Translations under genes and position numbers: made by a program
Shown here: positions 29,680-40,154 of the stretch, one piece after another
Position numbering within the stretch: the first letter of the stretch is position 1
Layout: each line of letters starts with the position of its first letter
The notes under the pieces: model-generated
Seen by the model: the letters and a program-made list of their open reading frames with translations, nothing else
Database searches by the model: none
Told to the model about the DNA's origin: nothing
Source of the DNA: Streptomyces sp. NBC_01497
GTDB lineage: Bacteria; Actinomycetota; Actinomycetes; Streptomycetales; Streptomycetaceae
Direction: 5' to 3'
DNA length: 64,000 nt
Assembly: GCF_036250695.1 (NCBI RefSeq)
Contig: NZ_CP109428.1
Location: forward strand, 310,001-374,000

Positions 29680-30818
29680 ATGCGTGTACTTTTGGCAACG
29701 ACAGCGGGCTGGGGACACTTTCTCCCCCTCTTGCCCTTCGCGCACGCCCTACTTGAAGCGGGGCATGAAGTAAAAGTCGCGGCGCCGGGGTCCTTCGCTG
29801 CCTCCGTCCGGTCCAGGGGACTCGAGTATCTACCGTGCGACGACCTTGATCCCGCGGAGCTCGACGGACTTACCAGCGGTCCCAACACGGGGCAACTCCG
29901 TGCCGCTCACGTGTTCGCGAACCTCGGTCCCCGGGCGATGCTCCCCGGACTTCTTGGCGCCATGGATTCTTGGCGGCCCGATCTCGTTCTACGAGATGTA
30001 GCCGAAATCGGATCACTCGTGGCTGCGGCGATCCGGTCCATACCTCAAGTGCAGGTCCTCTTCGGCCTGGCATCAACACTCGACATGTCGCCGCCTTGGT
30101 CCCGTTGATCGGAAATTGGGCCAGCGACTACGGCGTTGACGCCGAGGGAGTGGCCGCAATGCTAACTGCGACCACGTCCCTCAGCATGCTGCCGGAGGCC
30201 TACGACACAGTCCCTGACAATCCGTCCGGCCAAGTGCAGCGCTTTTGTATAGGCCCCCGACCGAGGCTGGCACCGCATCTGCCGAGAGGGGAGGGCAAAG
30301 CGCTGGTTTTTGTCACGTTCGGTACTGAGGCCCACAAGCTGCCCTTTACCGAGTCCATCCTTCGCCAGGTCGTTGAAGGTGCCGCGAGCATGCCGATACG
30401 TCTCCTGGTCGCGGCCGGCGGTGCGGACACGAGTCGCTGGGGACCGCTGGCGGACAATGTGCGTGTCGAGCCTTGGGTGGATCAGGACAAGGCCATCGCA
30501 GCGGCAGCTGCAGTGGTCTGCCATGCCGGAGCGGGGACAGTCTTCAGCGCCCTCCGAGCAGGTGTACCGCTAGTGGCGATCCCGCTCTTCGCCGATCAGC
30601 CCGACAACGCCAAACGGGTCCACGACACCAGAGTTGGCTTGAGCGTAGTCCTAGGTCCAGACCGTTTCGTCACTCCCGTTCACATCCGTGAGTCCCTCGA
30701 CCGCGTCCTACATCTAGCCGACTACCGCATCGCCGCCAGCCAGACCGCGAGGGATATCGAGGGCCTGCCTTCCGTGAAGGAGGCCGTCGTCCTACTCGAG
30801 GCGGCAGCGGGGTGCTAG
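29680..30818 (+). pseudogene. MGT-type GT-B glycosyltransferase with one frameshift
   Basis: The N-terminal half (MRVLLATTAGWGHFLPLLPFAHALL from ATG 29680, after GGAG) has the acceptor-binding pattern of macrolide-type glycosyltransferases. Near 30080-30105 the frame changes by one base; the first frame ends at 30108. The C-terminal half continues in the other frame with ALVFVTFGTEAHK, WVDQDKAI, VCHAGAGTVFSALRAGVPLV and FADQPDNAKRV, the nucleotide-sugar site. A GTG at 29674 is an alternative start. Everything else is intact, so the break is recent or could be a sequencing error. No antibiotic genes are adjacent, so the acceptor is unknown. Confidence 0.8.
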
Positions 30819-30928
30819 TACCGGGCGTATGCCCCCGCGGGCCTGGCATCGCTTGGCCCTTGAACACCACCGAAAGCTTGCAACGGCTCTGGCCCACGTG
30901 AGCGGGGGCCGACGGAAGCTGCTGAACC

Positions 30929-31085
30929 TAAGGGCTGTCCCGTAACTCGCGATGGGCTCTCCAGGGTCTGGTTGTCCCGATTCCAGGTAGCTCCACTCGC
31001 GATTGAGGGTCGGGGCAGAAGTGGACAAACGTCAGCCCTGATGTCGAGCTGACCGCAGCCTCGAGGATTTACGGGACAACCTTTA
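30929..31085. repeat. MITE-like element, subtype 2 (157 bp)
   Basis: The ends (TAAGGGCTGTCCCGTAAC and TTTACGGGACAACCTTTA) match the other MITE copies, but the inner sequence differs. It begins 110 bp after the glycosyltransferase stop and borders an IS3 relic on its right. Confidence 0.75.
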
Positions 31086-31149
31086 GTGTTTCGATCAGGA
31101 ATCCTGACCATAACTTGCAGGTACACGTTGTGGGCGTTGCCTGTGGGCG

Positions 31150-31777
31150 CTGACGGGTCGCCCGGCGGATGCGGGCCGCCGGGCTGGCCGCCCCGTCACC
31201 GCAGACGACGGCACCTGACCACCATCCCCGCCCCCCGAACGGCCGCCCGGCCCGACCTCCTCGTCCGAGACTTCCAGCCCGATCCCGCCGCACTGGACGC
31301 CCGCTGGTGCGGCGACATGACCTACATCCCCACCGACGAGGGCTGGCTCTACCTGGTCACCGTCATCGACATCGCCGCGCGCGGCGTCGTCGGCTGGGCA
31401 ATTGCCGACCACATGCACACCGGCCTGGTCGCCGGGGCCCTGACCGCGGCCTGCCGACAGCGCCGTCCGAGGCGACGGGTGATCTTTCACCCTGATCGCG
31501 GAAGTCAATACACCAGCCGGCAATGCGCCTCCCTCGCGGAGGAGTTCGGAGTGCGGCTGCCGGTCGGCCCGCACCGGGCAGTGCTGGGACAACGCGCTCG
31601 CCGAATCGTTCTTCGCCACCATCAACGCAAACTGCTCGACACGGCCGCCTGGCCCAGCCGGACGGCCGCCCGCACAGCGATCTTCGATTTCATCGAAGGC
31701 TGGTACAACTTGCACCGAGTGCACAGCAGTCTCGGCTACAGCAGCCCGCCGACTACGAGACCGCACTCGCAGCCTGA
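31150..31777 (+). pseudogene. IS3-family transposase OrfB, truncated and frameshifted
   Basis: The frame reads PDPAALDARWCGDMTYIPTDEGWLYLVTVIDIAARGVVGWA, abridged here, with the first catalytic Asp of the rve domain, then IFHPDRGSQYTSRQCASLAEEFGVRLPVG with the second. A base change moves the expected CWDNALAESFF into another frame, and FDFIEGWYNLHRVHSSLGYSSP resumes. The last frame ends PADYETALAA at 31777. OrfA and the N-terminal part of OrfB are missing. Confidence 0.82.
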
Positions 31778-31799
31778 CCACCACACCAATGATGTCCGT

Positions 31800-32073
31800 C
31801 AAAGCGGAACGCGCTCAGGTCTGCCGCCGGCGGCCTTGGCGCCGCACTCTGACACGCGCCACGACCGGCCGTCCGTCCACCGGCACACCCGCCACCGTCC
31901 CGACGTGATAACCGTGCACCTTCCCCGTCAGGACCCCGCTCACCATGGGCGCACCGGAACACCCGAGTTCGGGCGATCACTCGGATCACTCCACCGTCAT
32001 CCGCCACATCCACGATGACCAGCGTCGAAAGCCCTGAAGACACCAGCGTCGCGCAGGAGTTGACATCTCGCAT
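31800..32073 (-). pseudogene. ISL3-family transposase, N-terminal zinc-finger relic
   Basis: The leftward frame from 32073 reads LSTLVIVDVADDGGVIRVIARTR, followed in other frames by CPWCGVLTGKVHGYHVGTVADVPVDGRPVV and VRVRRLRP. This is the typical Cys-containing N-terminus of ISL3 transposases. The rest is missing. It abuts the IS3 relic. Confidence 0.65.
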
Positions 32074-32465
32074 ATATCGTCAACGATAGCTGTCACCTGC
32101 CGTAACCACTGACTACGGAACGGAGTGGCTTCTCGCACGGTCCCGTTGTAGACAGTGTCGCGTGGTGAGGGCCGCGCGGCAGGTGGTCTCGCGGAATGCC
32201 AGCGCGATTGACGTGAAGTCTCCCGTTGGCAGCCTTCAGCAGGCCATGCACCGAGCGGCAGTTCCGGGTCGGTTAGCGTGACCCAACCGGCGTCGAGGGC
32301 CGGTTCGGTCAGGGTCGAGCAGGCGCCTGGGGCATTGCCAACCACCCGCCGCGACGATGTGACGCCATCTGGGCCTTGGGGGCATGTGTGGAGCCGTAGA
32401 GGTTTCCGCGCCTGTTTTGAGGCGGCAGACAGGGCAAGCCGCTGTTTGACGACCTCCCCTTCGGG
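32074..32465. other. no gene recognised
   Basis: The stretch between the ISL3 relic and the operator holds frames without family similarity. The promoter of the 32.5-kb operon should be near its right edge. Confidence 0.4.
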
Positions 32466-32494
32466 GAAGTACTTTCCTGGTAGGAAAGTACTTC
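32466..32494. promoter_or_regulatory. 12-bp palindromic operator upstream of the membrane protein/regulator operon
   Basis: GAAGTACTTTCC (32466-32477) is repeated inverted at 32483-32494 after a 5-nt spacer. The centre lies about 42 bp upstream of the first ATG. The second gene of the operon encodes a winged-helix protein, which is the obvious candidate to bind here and repress its own operon. Confidence 0.65.
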
Positions 32495-32521
32495 TCGCTA
32501 GGAACCGATGGAGGCAGTGGC

Positions 32522-33037
32522 ATGACTGAACACCCCACACCCGACGAAGCGGCACGTGCTCTGAGCGACGTGCGGCAGCGCAGGACTCAGGTCCTTGACT
32601 CACCGCGTCAAGCTCAGTGGGTTGGCGTGGTAGCCGGGGCTGTGATCTTCCTGCTCCTTGCGGCGCCCGACTTCTTTGGGAACGGCGTGACCGCCTGGAC
32701 CAATTGGGCCTTCCTAGGCTTGGCGGTCGCCTACTACGCCATGCTCCACTCACGTCGGGGAGCCGCAGTGCTTGGCCGACCGACACACCTACGCGGTCGG
32801 AGTGTACCGCGGCGCATCGTCCTGTCGCATCGACTGATCATTCTTGTGCTGATCCTGATTACCGTCGTAGGTGTCATGGTGCCGCACCCGCATTTGATGG
32901 TGCCGTACTGGCGCACGATCACCGGGGTTGTCCTCGGGGGTGGCCTCGCCCTCTTTGGTAGCCGCCTCCAGTCCGGCGTGAATACGGTGGTCAATCGCGC
33001 CGACGAGCGAATCAACGCGGGCCATGGCTCACGCTGA
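32522..33037 (+). CDS. small multi-pass membrane protein, co-transcribed with a winged-helix regulator
   Basis: This 171-aa protein starts at ATG 32522 with GGAGG 7 bases upstream. A cytoplasmic N-terminal helix (about 1-35) is followed by hydrophobic segments at about 38-52, 58-76, 102-122 and 130-146, so four membrane spans are likely. The loop between spans 2 and 3 is basic (RGRSVPRR). No catalytic motif is visible and I do not know its substrate. The gene overlaps the downstream regulator by 14 bp. A palindromic operator lies just upstream. The pair looks like a small stress- or compound-responsive operon. Confidence 0.78.
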   Translation: MTEHPTPDEAARALSDVRQRRTQVLDSPRQAQWVGVVAGAVIFLLLAAPDFFGNGVTAWTNWAFLGLAVAYYAMLHSRRGAAVLGRPTHLRGRSVPRRIVLSHRLIILVLILITVVGVMVPHPHLMVPYWRTITGVVLGGGLALFGSRLQSGVNTVVNRADERINAGHGSR

Positions 33038-33401
33038 CTTCGATGCACTGCTACTGGACCCAACGAGGCTCTCCATCGTCTCGCTACTGGCTGGGGTGAA
33101 GTGGGCAGAGTTCAGCTGGGTTCGCGAGTCCGCGGATATGTCAGCATCAGCCTTGTCCAAGCAGATCACCACGCTCGGCACACGGGGATACGTTGAGGTC
33201 CAGAAGGGCTATGTGGGCAAGCGGCCTCGAACCTGGCTGAGTCTGAGTGACAGCGGTCGACTCGCGCTCGAGATGCACGTGGAAGCTCTGCAGCAAATCG
33301 TCGTGGAGTCGCGGCGGGCGGCTCAGACACATGTCGCTCCACCCGATGACGGCAGGACGAATCAGCCGCCGACGGGAGACCATCGGGTCTACCCCGGGTA
33401 G
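33024..33401 (+). CDS. winged-helix transcriptional regulator (HTH_34/MarR-like)
   Basis: This 125-aa protein has one winged-helix domain. DPTRLSIVSLLAGVKWAEFSWV (about 12-33, abridged) gives the first helices, SASALSKQITTLGTRGYVEVQKGY the recognition helix and start of the wing, and TWLSLSDSGRLALEMHVEAL the second wing strand and final helix. The layout is that of the YtcD/winged-helix DNA-binding group, which act as dimers. It has no separate ligand domain. It overlaps the membrane-protein gene by 14 bp and probably controls the operon through the palindrome at 32466-32494. The C-terminal 25 residues look disordered. Confidence 0.82.
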   Translation: MAHADFDALLLDPTRLSIVSLLAGVKWAEFSWVRESADMSASALSKQITTLGTRGYVEVQKGYVGKRPRTWLSLSDSGRLALEMHVEALQQIVVESRRAAQTHVAPPDDGRTNQPPTGDHRVYPG

Positions 33402-33484
33402 GCCTGGGTGTCGACGTACTCCTGTGAGTGCTCCACCAAGTACGGAAATACATGCACCAGCAGAGAGGCTTTGAGCCAGTCACG

Positions 33485-33770
33485 TCATTGCGCGGACATA
33501 GCGGCGGCAGGGGGGTGAACCTCCAAGATGACTGCGATGCCGGCCACGGTTCGGTCCTCGTGCAAGGTGATCTGCTGGCCGGGCTGGATGTGCGTCCAGT
33601 GGGAGGGAGCCAGAGGCACGAGGCGAACAGTGGCTCGTCCGCCGAGCTCGAGAACGGGCATGTTCTCGATCCAGAGTGAGGCGATACTGACCGCACGTCC
33701 ACCGGTAGGTGAGAGCCTGACGCCGTCGGGGATCTTGAAAAGTCCCGCTCTCCTGCGCTCGGTAGCCTCA
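33485..33770 (-). pseudogene. elongation-factor-Tu-like beta-barrel protein, probable truncated relic
   Basis: A leftward frame without a usable start reads RAGLFKIPDGVRLSPTGG, RAVSIASLWIENMPVLELGG, RATVRLVPLAPSHWTHIQPG and QQITLHEDRTVAGIAVILEVHP, ending in TGA at 33485. The alternating pattern and HEDRTVAGIAVI resemble the EF-Tu domain 2/3-type barrel found in small Streptomyces proteins. The upstream part runs into the divergent cold-shock gene with no ATG/GTG, so the N-terminus seems lost. The family assignment is from pattern only. Confidence 0.4.
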
Positions 33771-33790
33771 GGACTCGTAGGGTTCTGGTC

Positions 33791-34013
33791 ATGGTGACTG
33801 CGACTGTCCGATGGTGGAGCGATGAAGAGAGGTGGTGGGCTCGACTCGCCCGAAACTCCCGGCGGCCGTTTCGGCCACTACTCCAACATCCAGATGACCG
33901 GCTTTCGAGCTTTGTCGGTCGGGCAGCAGGTAAACCTCACGTGGGAAGCCCCCGGCTTCAAACAAGACGGTTACGGCTACCGAGCGGTGAGCATAGTGCC
34001 TTTGCCGGCCTGA
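33791..34013 (+). pseudogene. cold-shock-domain-like protein, frameshifted
   Basis: The frame starting at ATG 33791 gives MVTATVRWWSDEE; the next frame then gives GGLDSPETPGGRFGHYSNIQ, MTGFRALSVGQQVNLTWEAP and GFKQDGYGYRAVSIVP, ending at 34013. Joined, these match small cold-shock-like RNA/DNA-binding proteins of Streptomyces (WWSDEEGWGVLDSPETPGG pattern). A short indel near 33825-33835 breaks the protein. Confidence 0.65.
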
Positions 34014-34041
34014 CCTCCTGACCCCGCCACCGGGAGAATGA

Positions 34042-35669
34042 TCAGCTCAGCCTGCGGGATGGATGGCGACGCGCCAGGACCGAGACCGCGGGATGGCTGC
34101 CAGTCGAGGAAGCCCGGAAGGCTGTCGGACTTCGGGGCTGCCGAGTCGGCGACGACGGCAGGTGGACGTCGCGTTCGAGGTTGACGGCGATGGCTGTCAG
34201 GACGTGCTGGACGTGGGCCTTGTCTTCGCTGCGGTAGCGGCACTGGCGCACGCCGTGACCGTTGACGAACTCGCTGATCGTGCCCTCGATGGCGGCCCGC
34301 AGAGAGTAGCGCGAAAGCCATTCCTGGGTCTGCTGCTCGGTCGGGGACTCGGACTGGATGTCGTAGAGCTCGCGCGGCAGGAAGGAGACCTTGCGGGCGT
34401 CGGTGCAGGCGGCCCCACCGGGCACTGCCGGCAGTTGCTGGGGGCGAACTCGGCGTTGACGTAGGGCGCGAGGGAGGGCGGTGTTGACCACCGGCGGCTG
34501 ACCTTGCCCTGCGGGCAGGTGACCTGCTGGGCGTCCCAGTCGATGGTGAATGCTTCGCGGTGGAAGACGGTGCCCTTGCGGGAATGGCGGGCGCTTCTGG
34601 CTCGGATGGCTCCGACCAGGCCGAGGCCGTGCTCGCGGGCGACCTGCTGTTTGAGCGCGACGGAGAGGTAGCCGCCGTCGACGAAGTGCTCCTTCGACAG
34701 CAGGTTCCGATCATCGAGGTTGGCCAGGATGCCGGGCAGGGCCTTGGTGTCGTGGACGGGGGCCTTGGTGGTGGTCACGTCGGTGATCACGCTGGGGGTG
34801 TCGGGGTCGCTGGTCTCGGTGACGTGCGCGAGGATGCCTTTCCAGCTGGTCTCACCGCGGCGTGCGTAGCGGGCGCTCACGTCGTAGGGCGAGACGATGG
34901 CGAGAGCTGAGGGCGAGGGCCGGCCTCCTCGGGCTCGCGCCACTCGGCCGGTCCTGCGAGGATGTAGTTCTGCACGAAAATCTGACGTAGGGCCTGAACC
35001 TGCTCGCCGTCGCGCAGGGCGGGCAGGTAGCGGTGGACGTAGCGCAGGAGCAGGCGGGCGTCCTCGCCGGTGTCCTTGATCCGGGTCTTGGGCTTGGAGG
35101 GGTTTCTTACCGAGCCGGGCCGCACGGCCGTAGCGCTTGCCCCAGTCCTCGGTCACCAGGCCGACCAGTTCGTGTGGCGCCCGCCGGGCGAGCTCTTCCA
35201 GGGCGGCGCGCATGGCCTCGGTGACCAGCTCCAGGCGGGTCAGATCGCGGACCGCTCGCCGGGACGTGGGTGGAGTCGGCGCGCTGCCGGCCGCGCTGCC
35301 GCACCAGGCCGACAGCCTGATCTTCTCCAGCGCCAGGTCGCGCAGCTTGTCTACCCGGCCCTCCACGGCCAGACGCTCGCGGAAGTCGGCCAGCACGCTG
35401 TGGTGGAAGCCGGGGTCCTCCAGATCCATGGCCAGGGCGCACTTGAAGTCGATGCGATTGCGCACGGACTCGGCGGCCTGCCGGTCGGACAGCTCCAGCA
35501 GGAACTGCAGGACCGACACGGTCGCCAACTGGGCAGGTGACAAGCCCGGCTTGCCGTCCCGCGGGAACCCCTCCTCGAAGTCCTCATCGCTCCACAGGCC
35601 GTTGAGGTGGTCGCGGACGGCCACGGCCATGGTGCCCTGCGGGTTGCTTGCCCGCGCCACCAAGACCAC
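34042..35669 (-). pseudogene. IS1182-family transposase, frameshifted
   Basis: It starts at 35669 with TMAVAVRDHLNGLWSDEDF, then LSPAQLATVSVLQFLLELSDRQAAESVRNRIDFKCAL (abridged), DPGFHHSVLADFRERL and a frameshifted middle near 35300-34900. It resumes with SPYDVSARYARRGETSWKG, VITDVTTTKAPVHDTKAL, KEHFVDGGYLSVAL and the Cys-rich CPQGKVSRRW part, and after another shift ends with RAAIEGTISEFVNGHGVRQCRY...VLTAIAVNLER. The domain order is that of IS1182 (DUF772, DDE_Tnp_1). At least three frame changes make it inactive. Confidence 0.88.
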
Positions 35670-37849
35670 TACCGTCGCCCTCCACCGACCCCGAACAGGG
35701 CGGCGGAAGACTGGCGCGATCCCAAGCCCACCACATCAAGAACGGTGCAACTTCATCCGTACACGGTGGTGCACGTTCACTTGTACGCCGACACTGGGAA
35801 CCGTTCTCATCGTCAGACCAGCCGGTCGGACGGGTGGTCTCCTCGTCCTGCGGCGTCGCTCGCTCGGTGGCACAGCGTGCCGACCGGTTACCACCACCTC
35901 CGTTCCGGGGAAGTGAGCTGGCGCCGATTGGCACGTTCTAGTCGATGCTTGGTTGTGTCCGGTGGCCGTGCGAAGTGAAATTCGTCGAGGCTGGAAAACC
36001 CGCCTCCACGGCGCGGTCGCACCGTAAACCGGACATGGACCCTATGAGGAGACGTGGTCAGGGTCGTGAATCGAGGCATGGCACTGCCGGAACTGACAGC
36101 TACTCGTCAAGGCAATCATGGCTCACGTCCCGGACACGAACTGCACATGCTCCGGAACTCATATGCAACGGCGCGCTTCTCCAGACAGATTCGACCACAA
36201 CCGTGGACGACTGTGACGATCCGCAGATCTTGACCATTGCCAAGGCGAGCCTCGGGCGACATGCGCCCTGTCCCCTCCTGGGACTCTCACTGGAGGGCCT
36301 TTGTCAGTGTGATGCACCGATACGGCTTCCTGGACGGAGCTCCTCCCGGAGCACGGCTTCGCCGAGCAGGTTGGTGGTGGCGTCGGGCACCTCGAAGCCG
36401 GCCCTGACCGCAGTGCTATCGGTCGGGAAGTTAGCTCCGCCCTTCGCCAACTTGCCCTGGGGGTTACCTCTCCCCCGGACCAGATCTCCGATAGGGGACC
36501 GTCACCGGACGACGGACCTCAGCCCCCACGACCTTAAGTAGACGCCTTCGGGAGTCCGGGCGCAGGAACGGTCCCTCAGGTACCGATACGATGAATGGCG
36601 ACGCCAGTAGTGCCCTGCCGCCGCGAGTTGATGCCGGCGCCAGATCGAAGTCGGTAACCCGCAGCTCGACCGCTGCCCAATGGACGTCGGGTAGTCGCGG
36701 GGCGCGGCGACATGTTGGTTGGGTTCAGGAGTATGACCTCAGCGGGAAGAGTCCTGTCGTTCTGTTGGCGCCACTGTCGGTGATGCCGCTGGGAGACAGT
36801 GTGAGGCCCCACCCTGCCGGCCGATTGACGAGCGGTGCGCGACGCACAACGTTTGTGACGGCAGTGCAGTCGCAGTTGCCCGCTTCCCGCACAAGTCTCT
36901 GTACTACCAAGTCGCGGACTAATCCGATCATTTCGGTGCCTCCTGCGCACGCCTCGGATGCGGTGGTCTACAGCTCCTTGCCGATGGCCCTCTTCAACGG
37001 CATGATCGGTGGTGACGGGCTCTGCACGCCCGTCACCCCGGCCCTGTGACATTCCGCCTTTAGTGGGAAAGCTCGGCCCTGTCACCGCCACTGGTCGACA
37101 GCGCGTTACCCAGGACCAATATCCCGCGTCGGAGGCTTCGGCGTATGCGCCCTATCCTCGTGCCGGCCGGAAAGGTCCCTTATGAACATCCTCACTCCTC
37201 CTCTCCTCCTTGCCATGACCGAGAAGCGCTTGCCTCCGAGTTTCTTCATCGCGGTTGTGGCATCGGTGGTGCTGACGACGCACGGAGCAAACCGCGGCAG
37301 TCGAGGACGCCGAGGGCCGGACTACTGAGGAACCGGCTGCGGAACACTCCGGATGAACGAAGGTTCGGACCCTCGGCCCGGAGACTGACGCTCGGGCGTC
37401 GGCTGTGAAGCGCAGTCAACTCCCGCTGAATGTGCACATCATTACGTCGGCGGAGTCAAGGTGCCCGCCTCCTGGGCGACGGAGAGCCTCGATCGGTCGG
37501 CCGGCGGAGGCCCGTGACGGCAGAGCAGGGTGGGTAGTAAACATGTCAAATCCTGCGCGACTCTGCCCGTAGCCGTGCCGAGGGCCGGGCAGATGAAGGT
37601 CGCCTTGCGTGTCCTAGCACTGGAGCGGGGGGCGCGTGTTAACCGCGCTCTCCTTGCTGCTTGGCAGGCTGCGCCCGTTGGGGTAGTTGTAAAGCTCCTA
37701 GAAGGACTTCGGGGGGCTTGCGGCCCGGACAAGCACGCCCCTACCGCTGGCCGCTGCATGGGGTCGGTGAGGCTTCGCCGACACCATGGCTCGAACCCTT
37801 CATGCCGCAGAGCGGTGGATGTAGTGGTCAAGCGAGGAGGTAAGTACTC
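35670..37849. other. 2.2 kb without recognisable genes
   Basis: Open frames exist (for example 35945-36541, 36591-37049 and 37530-37853 on the + strand), but their translations lack known motifs and have shadow-like compositions. The last one ends with a 4-bp overlap with the FUSC start, so a real small upstream gene cannot be excluded. GGAGG at 37833-37837 serves the FUSC gene. Confidence 0.45.
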
Positions 37850-40150
37850 TTGATACTTGAATGGTTGAGATCGCGCGACCCCAAGCTGATGGCGCTGCGT
37901 CGGGCGGCTCGTGCCGGCATCGTCTCACCTGGCCTGTTCGCCTTCGGCGTTGAGGTGCTGCACAACTCAACGGTGGCGGCTTTCACAGCGTTCGGGTCGT
38001 TGGCTCTCCTGCTCTTTGTCGACTTCACAGGCCCTCTGCGTGAGCGTGTTGTCCAGCAGGGCGCGCTGGTGGTTGCTGGGGCGATCCAGGTCTGCGCCGG
38101 GACCCTCGCGTCCAGGCAGGTCTGGATAGGTGCAGGGGTCATGCTCGTGGTCGCCTTCATCGTCCTCTTCTCCGGCGTGGTCAGTTCGGTGCTGGCCGGT
38201 GCTTCGACCTCCTTGCTGATCGCCTTTATTTTGGCTGTCACCTTGCCGGGTCCCGCGGACTCGCTGACCGACCGCCTGACCGGCTGGTTGATGGCCGGGG
38301 CGGTGTCCGTCGTGGCTGTGGGCGTCCTTTGGCCAGCTCCCGACCAAGACCCGCTGCGCGCCGCCACCGCACAAGCCTGCAGGGCGATCGCTCGGCAATT
38401 GCGCGCAGAGGTCAGCTGCAGGCGTGGAGGTCTAACACCAGACCTGCGAGAGGTGACCGCTCAGGCGGTGAGTGAAGCTACCGCTGCTGTGGACCGGCTG
38501 AGAACATCTTTCTTTGCCGTGCCTTACCGGCCCACAGGCCTCTCAACCGCCGGAAGGACGTTGGTAAGGCTGGTAGATCAGGTCGTGTGGCTTGATGCGA
38601 TCCTGCAGCGCGGGCCTTTTCACGACCAAGCGCAGAAGCCTGAGGAATCGATTTGCAAAGTGGAGCTGGCTGCGGCCGACCTGCTCGATCAAGGGGCATC
38701 TATCCTGCGCTCAGCCGATGTGGGAGAGAAGCTAGACGCCCCTGAGTACCTCAGTCCTCGTGTGCAAAACCTCCGCGAACTGTGTGCGGCCATGGAAGCG
38801 ACGATAATCTTCTCGCTGCCTCGACCCCAGCCCGAAACCACTAGCGACACCTCGCAGGGACCCAGCGGCCCGGCGGAACCAGGATTTCGAGCTCAACAAA
38901 TGAGCTTCGGTATCTCATCGATCGCAGCGAACATTGACCTCATCACAGCCGCAGCCCGTCGCGCCTGGTGGCAACGCCTCCTCGGTCGTCGCCCCAAGGG
39001 GATCCCCTCCCCAGTAACCGCAGCACAAAAGCGAGCGGCCTCCCATGTCCAGTGGAACTCAGTCTCACTTCACAACAGTGTCCGCGGGGCGATGGGTCTC
39101 GCCCTGGCTGTGCTTGTCGCCGGCCTCACCGGCGTAGAACACTCATTCTGGGTAGTCTTCGGTACATTGGCCGTCCTGCGGTCCAATGCCCTGACCACTG
39201 GTCAAAACGCAGCCCGAGCCATCGCGGGGACCACGGCTGGCATCGTCGTCGGCGGCATCACCCTCATTACCGTTGGGACGGATACAACCGCTTTGTGGGT
39301 GCTGCTACCAGTCGGTGTTTTCTTTACCGGCCTGGCGCCCGCAACCTTCTCCTTCGCCGCAGGTCAAGCCGGATTCACCGGCACCTTGCTTATCCTCTTC
39401 ACCATCGTCGATCCAGAAGGACTGGGGATCGGATTGACTCGGATCGAGGACGTCGTTATCGGCTGTACCGTCAGCGTGCTGGTCGGAGCGCTGTTCTGGC
39501 CACGGGGGGCAGGTACGACCTTGAGGAAGTCTCTAGCCGAAGCGCTGTCGGATGCCGCAGCATACCTGCGGAGCGCCGTCGCATTCGGCGTCACCCCAGA
39601 CCGCACGGACGCCTGCGCGGTTGCTTCGCAGCGCTCCGCTGCCGCGGCGCGTCGACTCGACGACACTTTCCGGGGCTATCTTGCAGAGCGGGGGACCAAG
39701 CACTTCTCCCTGAACGACGTTACCGCGCTGATCACTGCTGTCGCAGTTCTGCGCCTCACGGCTGACGCGGTTCTAGCCCTCTGGGCTGACGACACGACCC
39801 CGCCAGGCCCGGAGCTCTCCGTCCCGCGTGGCCAACTCCTGGGATCAGCCTCCCAGCTCGTCGAGTGGTACGAGGCGGCAGCGCTCGCCCTCGTCCAACG
39901 GGACGGCACCGTAATCCCAGCCCCCTCCCTCAGCGCTGCCGACAGTATTCTCAGCAATACAGCCTGGCACCACCTCGTCGTCGACGAACCGACCGCGAGG
40001 ACGGCCGTGCGAGTCGTCTGGACGGCAGAACACATCGAAGCAGCGGAACAACTGCGACCCGGCATAGTACAGATCGTCAGAGCCGCCGCCGGTCCAGCTA
40101 CCGGTGCACACTCCGTGGCCAACCCTCTTAACGGCCTCCGCTCGGCATAG
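37850..40150 (+). CDS. FUSC-family inner-membrane protein (aromatic-acid exporter-like)
   Basis: This 766-aa protein starts at TTG 37850, about a dozen bases after GGAGG. It has two membrane blocks of about five to six helices each (about 20-165 and 405-555), each followed by a soluble helical region, the layout of FUSC/YccS/AaeB-type proteins. Examples are VAAFTAFGSLALLLFVDF and GAMGLALAVLVAGLTGVEHSFWVVFGTLAVLRSNAL (abridged by position 405-440), the conserved fusaric-acid-resistance motif with the WVVFG core. Such proteins export weak aromatic acids or act in envelope stress; the substrate is unknown. It has no membrane-fusion partner, as expected in Gram-positives. MITE copy 3 begins 5 bp after the stop. 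Confidence 0.87.
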   Translation: MILEWLRSRDPKLMALRRAARAGIVSPGLFAFGVEVLHNSTVAAFTAFGSLALLLFVDFTGPLRERVVQQGALVVAGAIQVCAGTLASRQVWIGAGVMLVVAFIVLFSGVVSSVLAGASTSLLIAFILAVTLPGPADSLTDRLTGWLMAGAVSVVAVGVLWPAPDQDPLRAATAQACRAIARQLRAEVSCRRGGLTPDLREVTAQAVSEATAAVDRLRTSFFAVPYRPTGLSTAGRTLVRLVDQVVWLDAILQRGPFHDQAQKPEESICKVELAAADLLDQGASILRSADVGEKLDAPEYLSPRVQNLRELCAAMEATIIFSLPRPQPETTSDTSQGPSGPAEPGFRAQQMSFGISSIAANIDLITAAARRAWWQRLLGRRPKGIPSPVTAAQKRAASHVQWNSVSLHNSVRGAMGLALAVLVAGLTGVEHSFWVVFGTLAVLRSNALTTGQNAARAIAGTTAGIVVGGITLITVGTDTTALWVLLPVGVFFTGLAPATFSFAAGQAGFTGTLLILFTIVDPEGLGIGLTRIEDVVIGCTVSVLVGALFWPRGAGTTLRKSLAEALSDAAAYLRSAVAFGVTPDRTDACAVASQRSAAAARRLDDTFRGYLAERGTKHFSLNDVTALITAVAVLRLTADAVLALWADDTTPPGPELSVPRGQLLGSASQLVEWYEAAALALVQRDGTVIPAPSLSAADSILSNTAWHHLVVDEPTARTAVRVVWTAEHIEAAEQLRPGIVQIVRAAAGPATGAHSVANPLNGLRSA

Positions 40151-40154
40151 TGGC

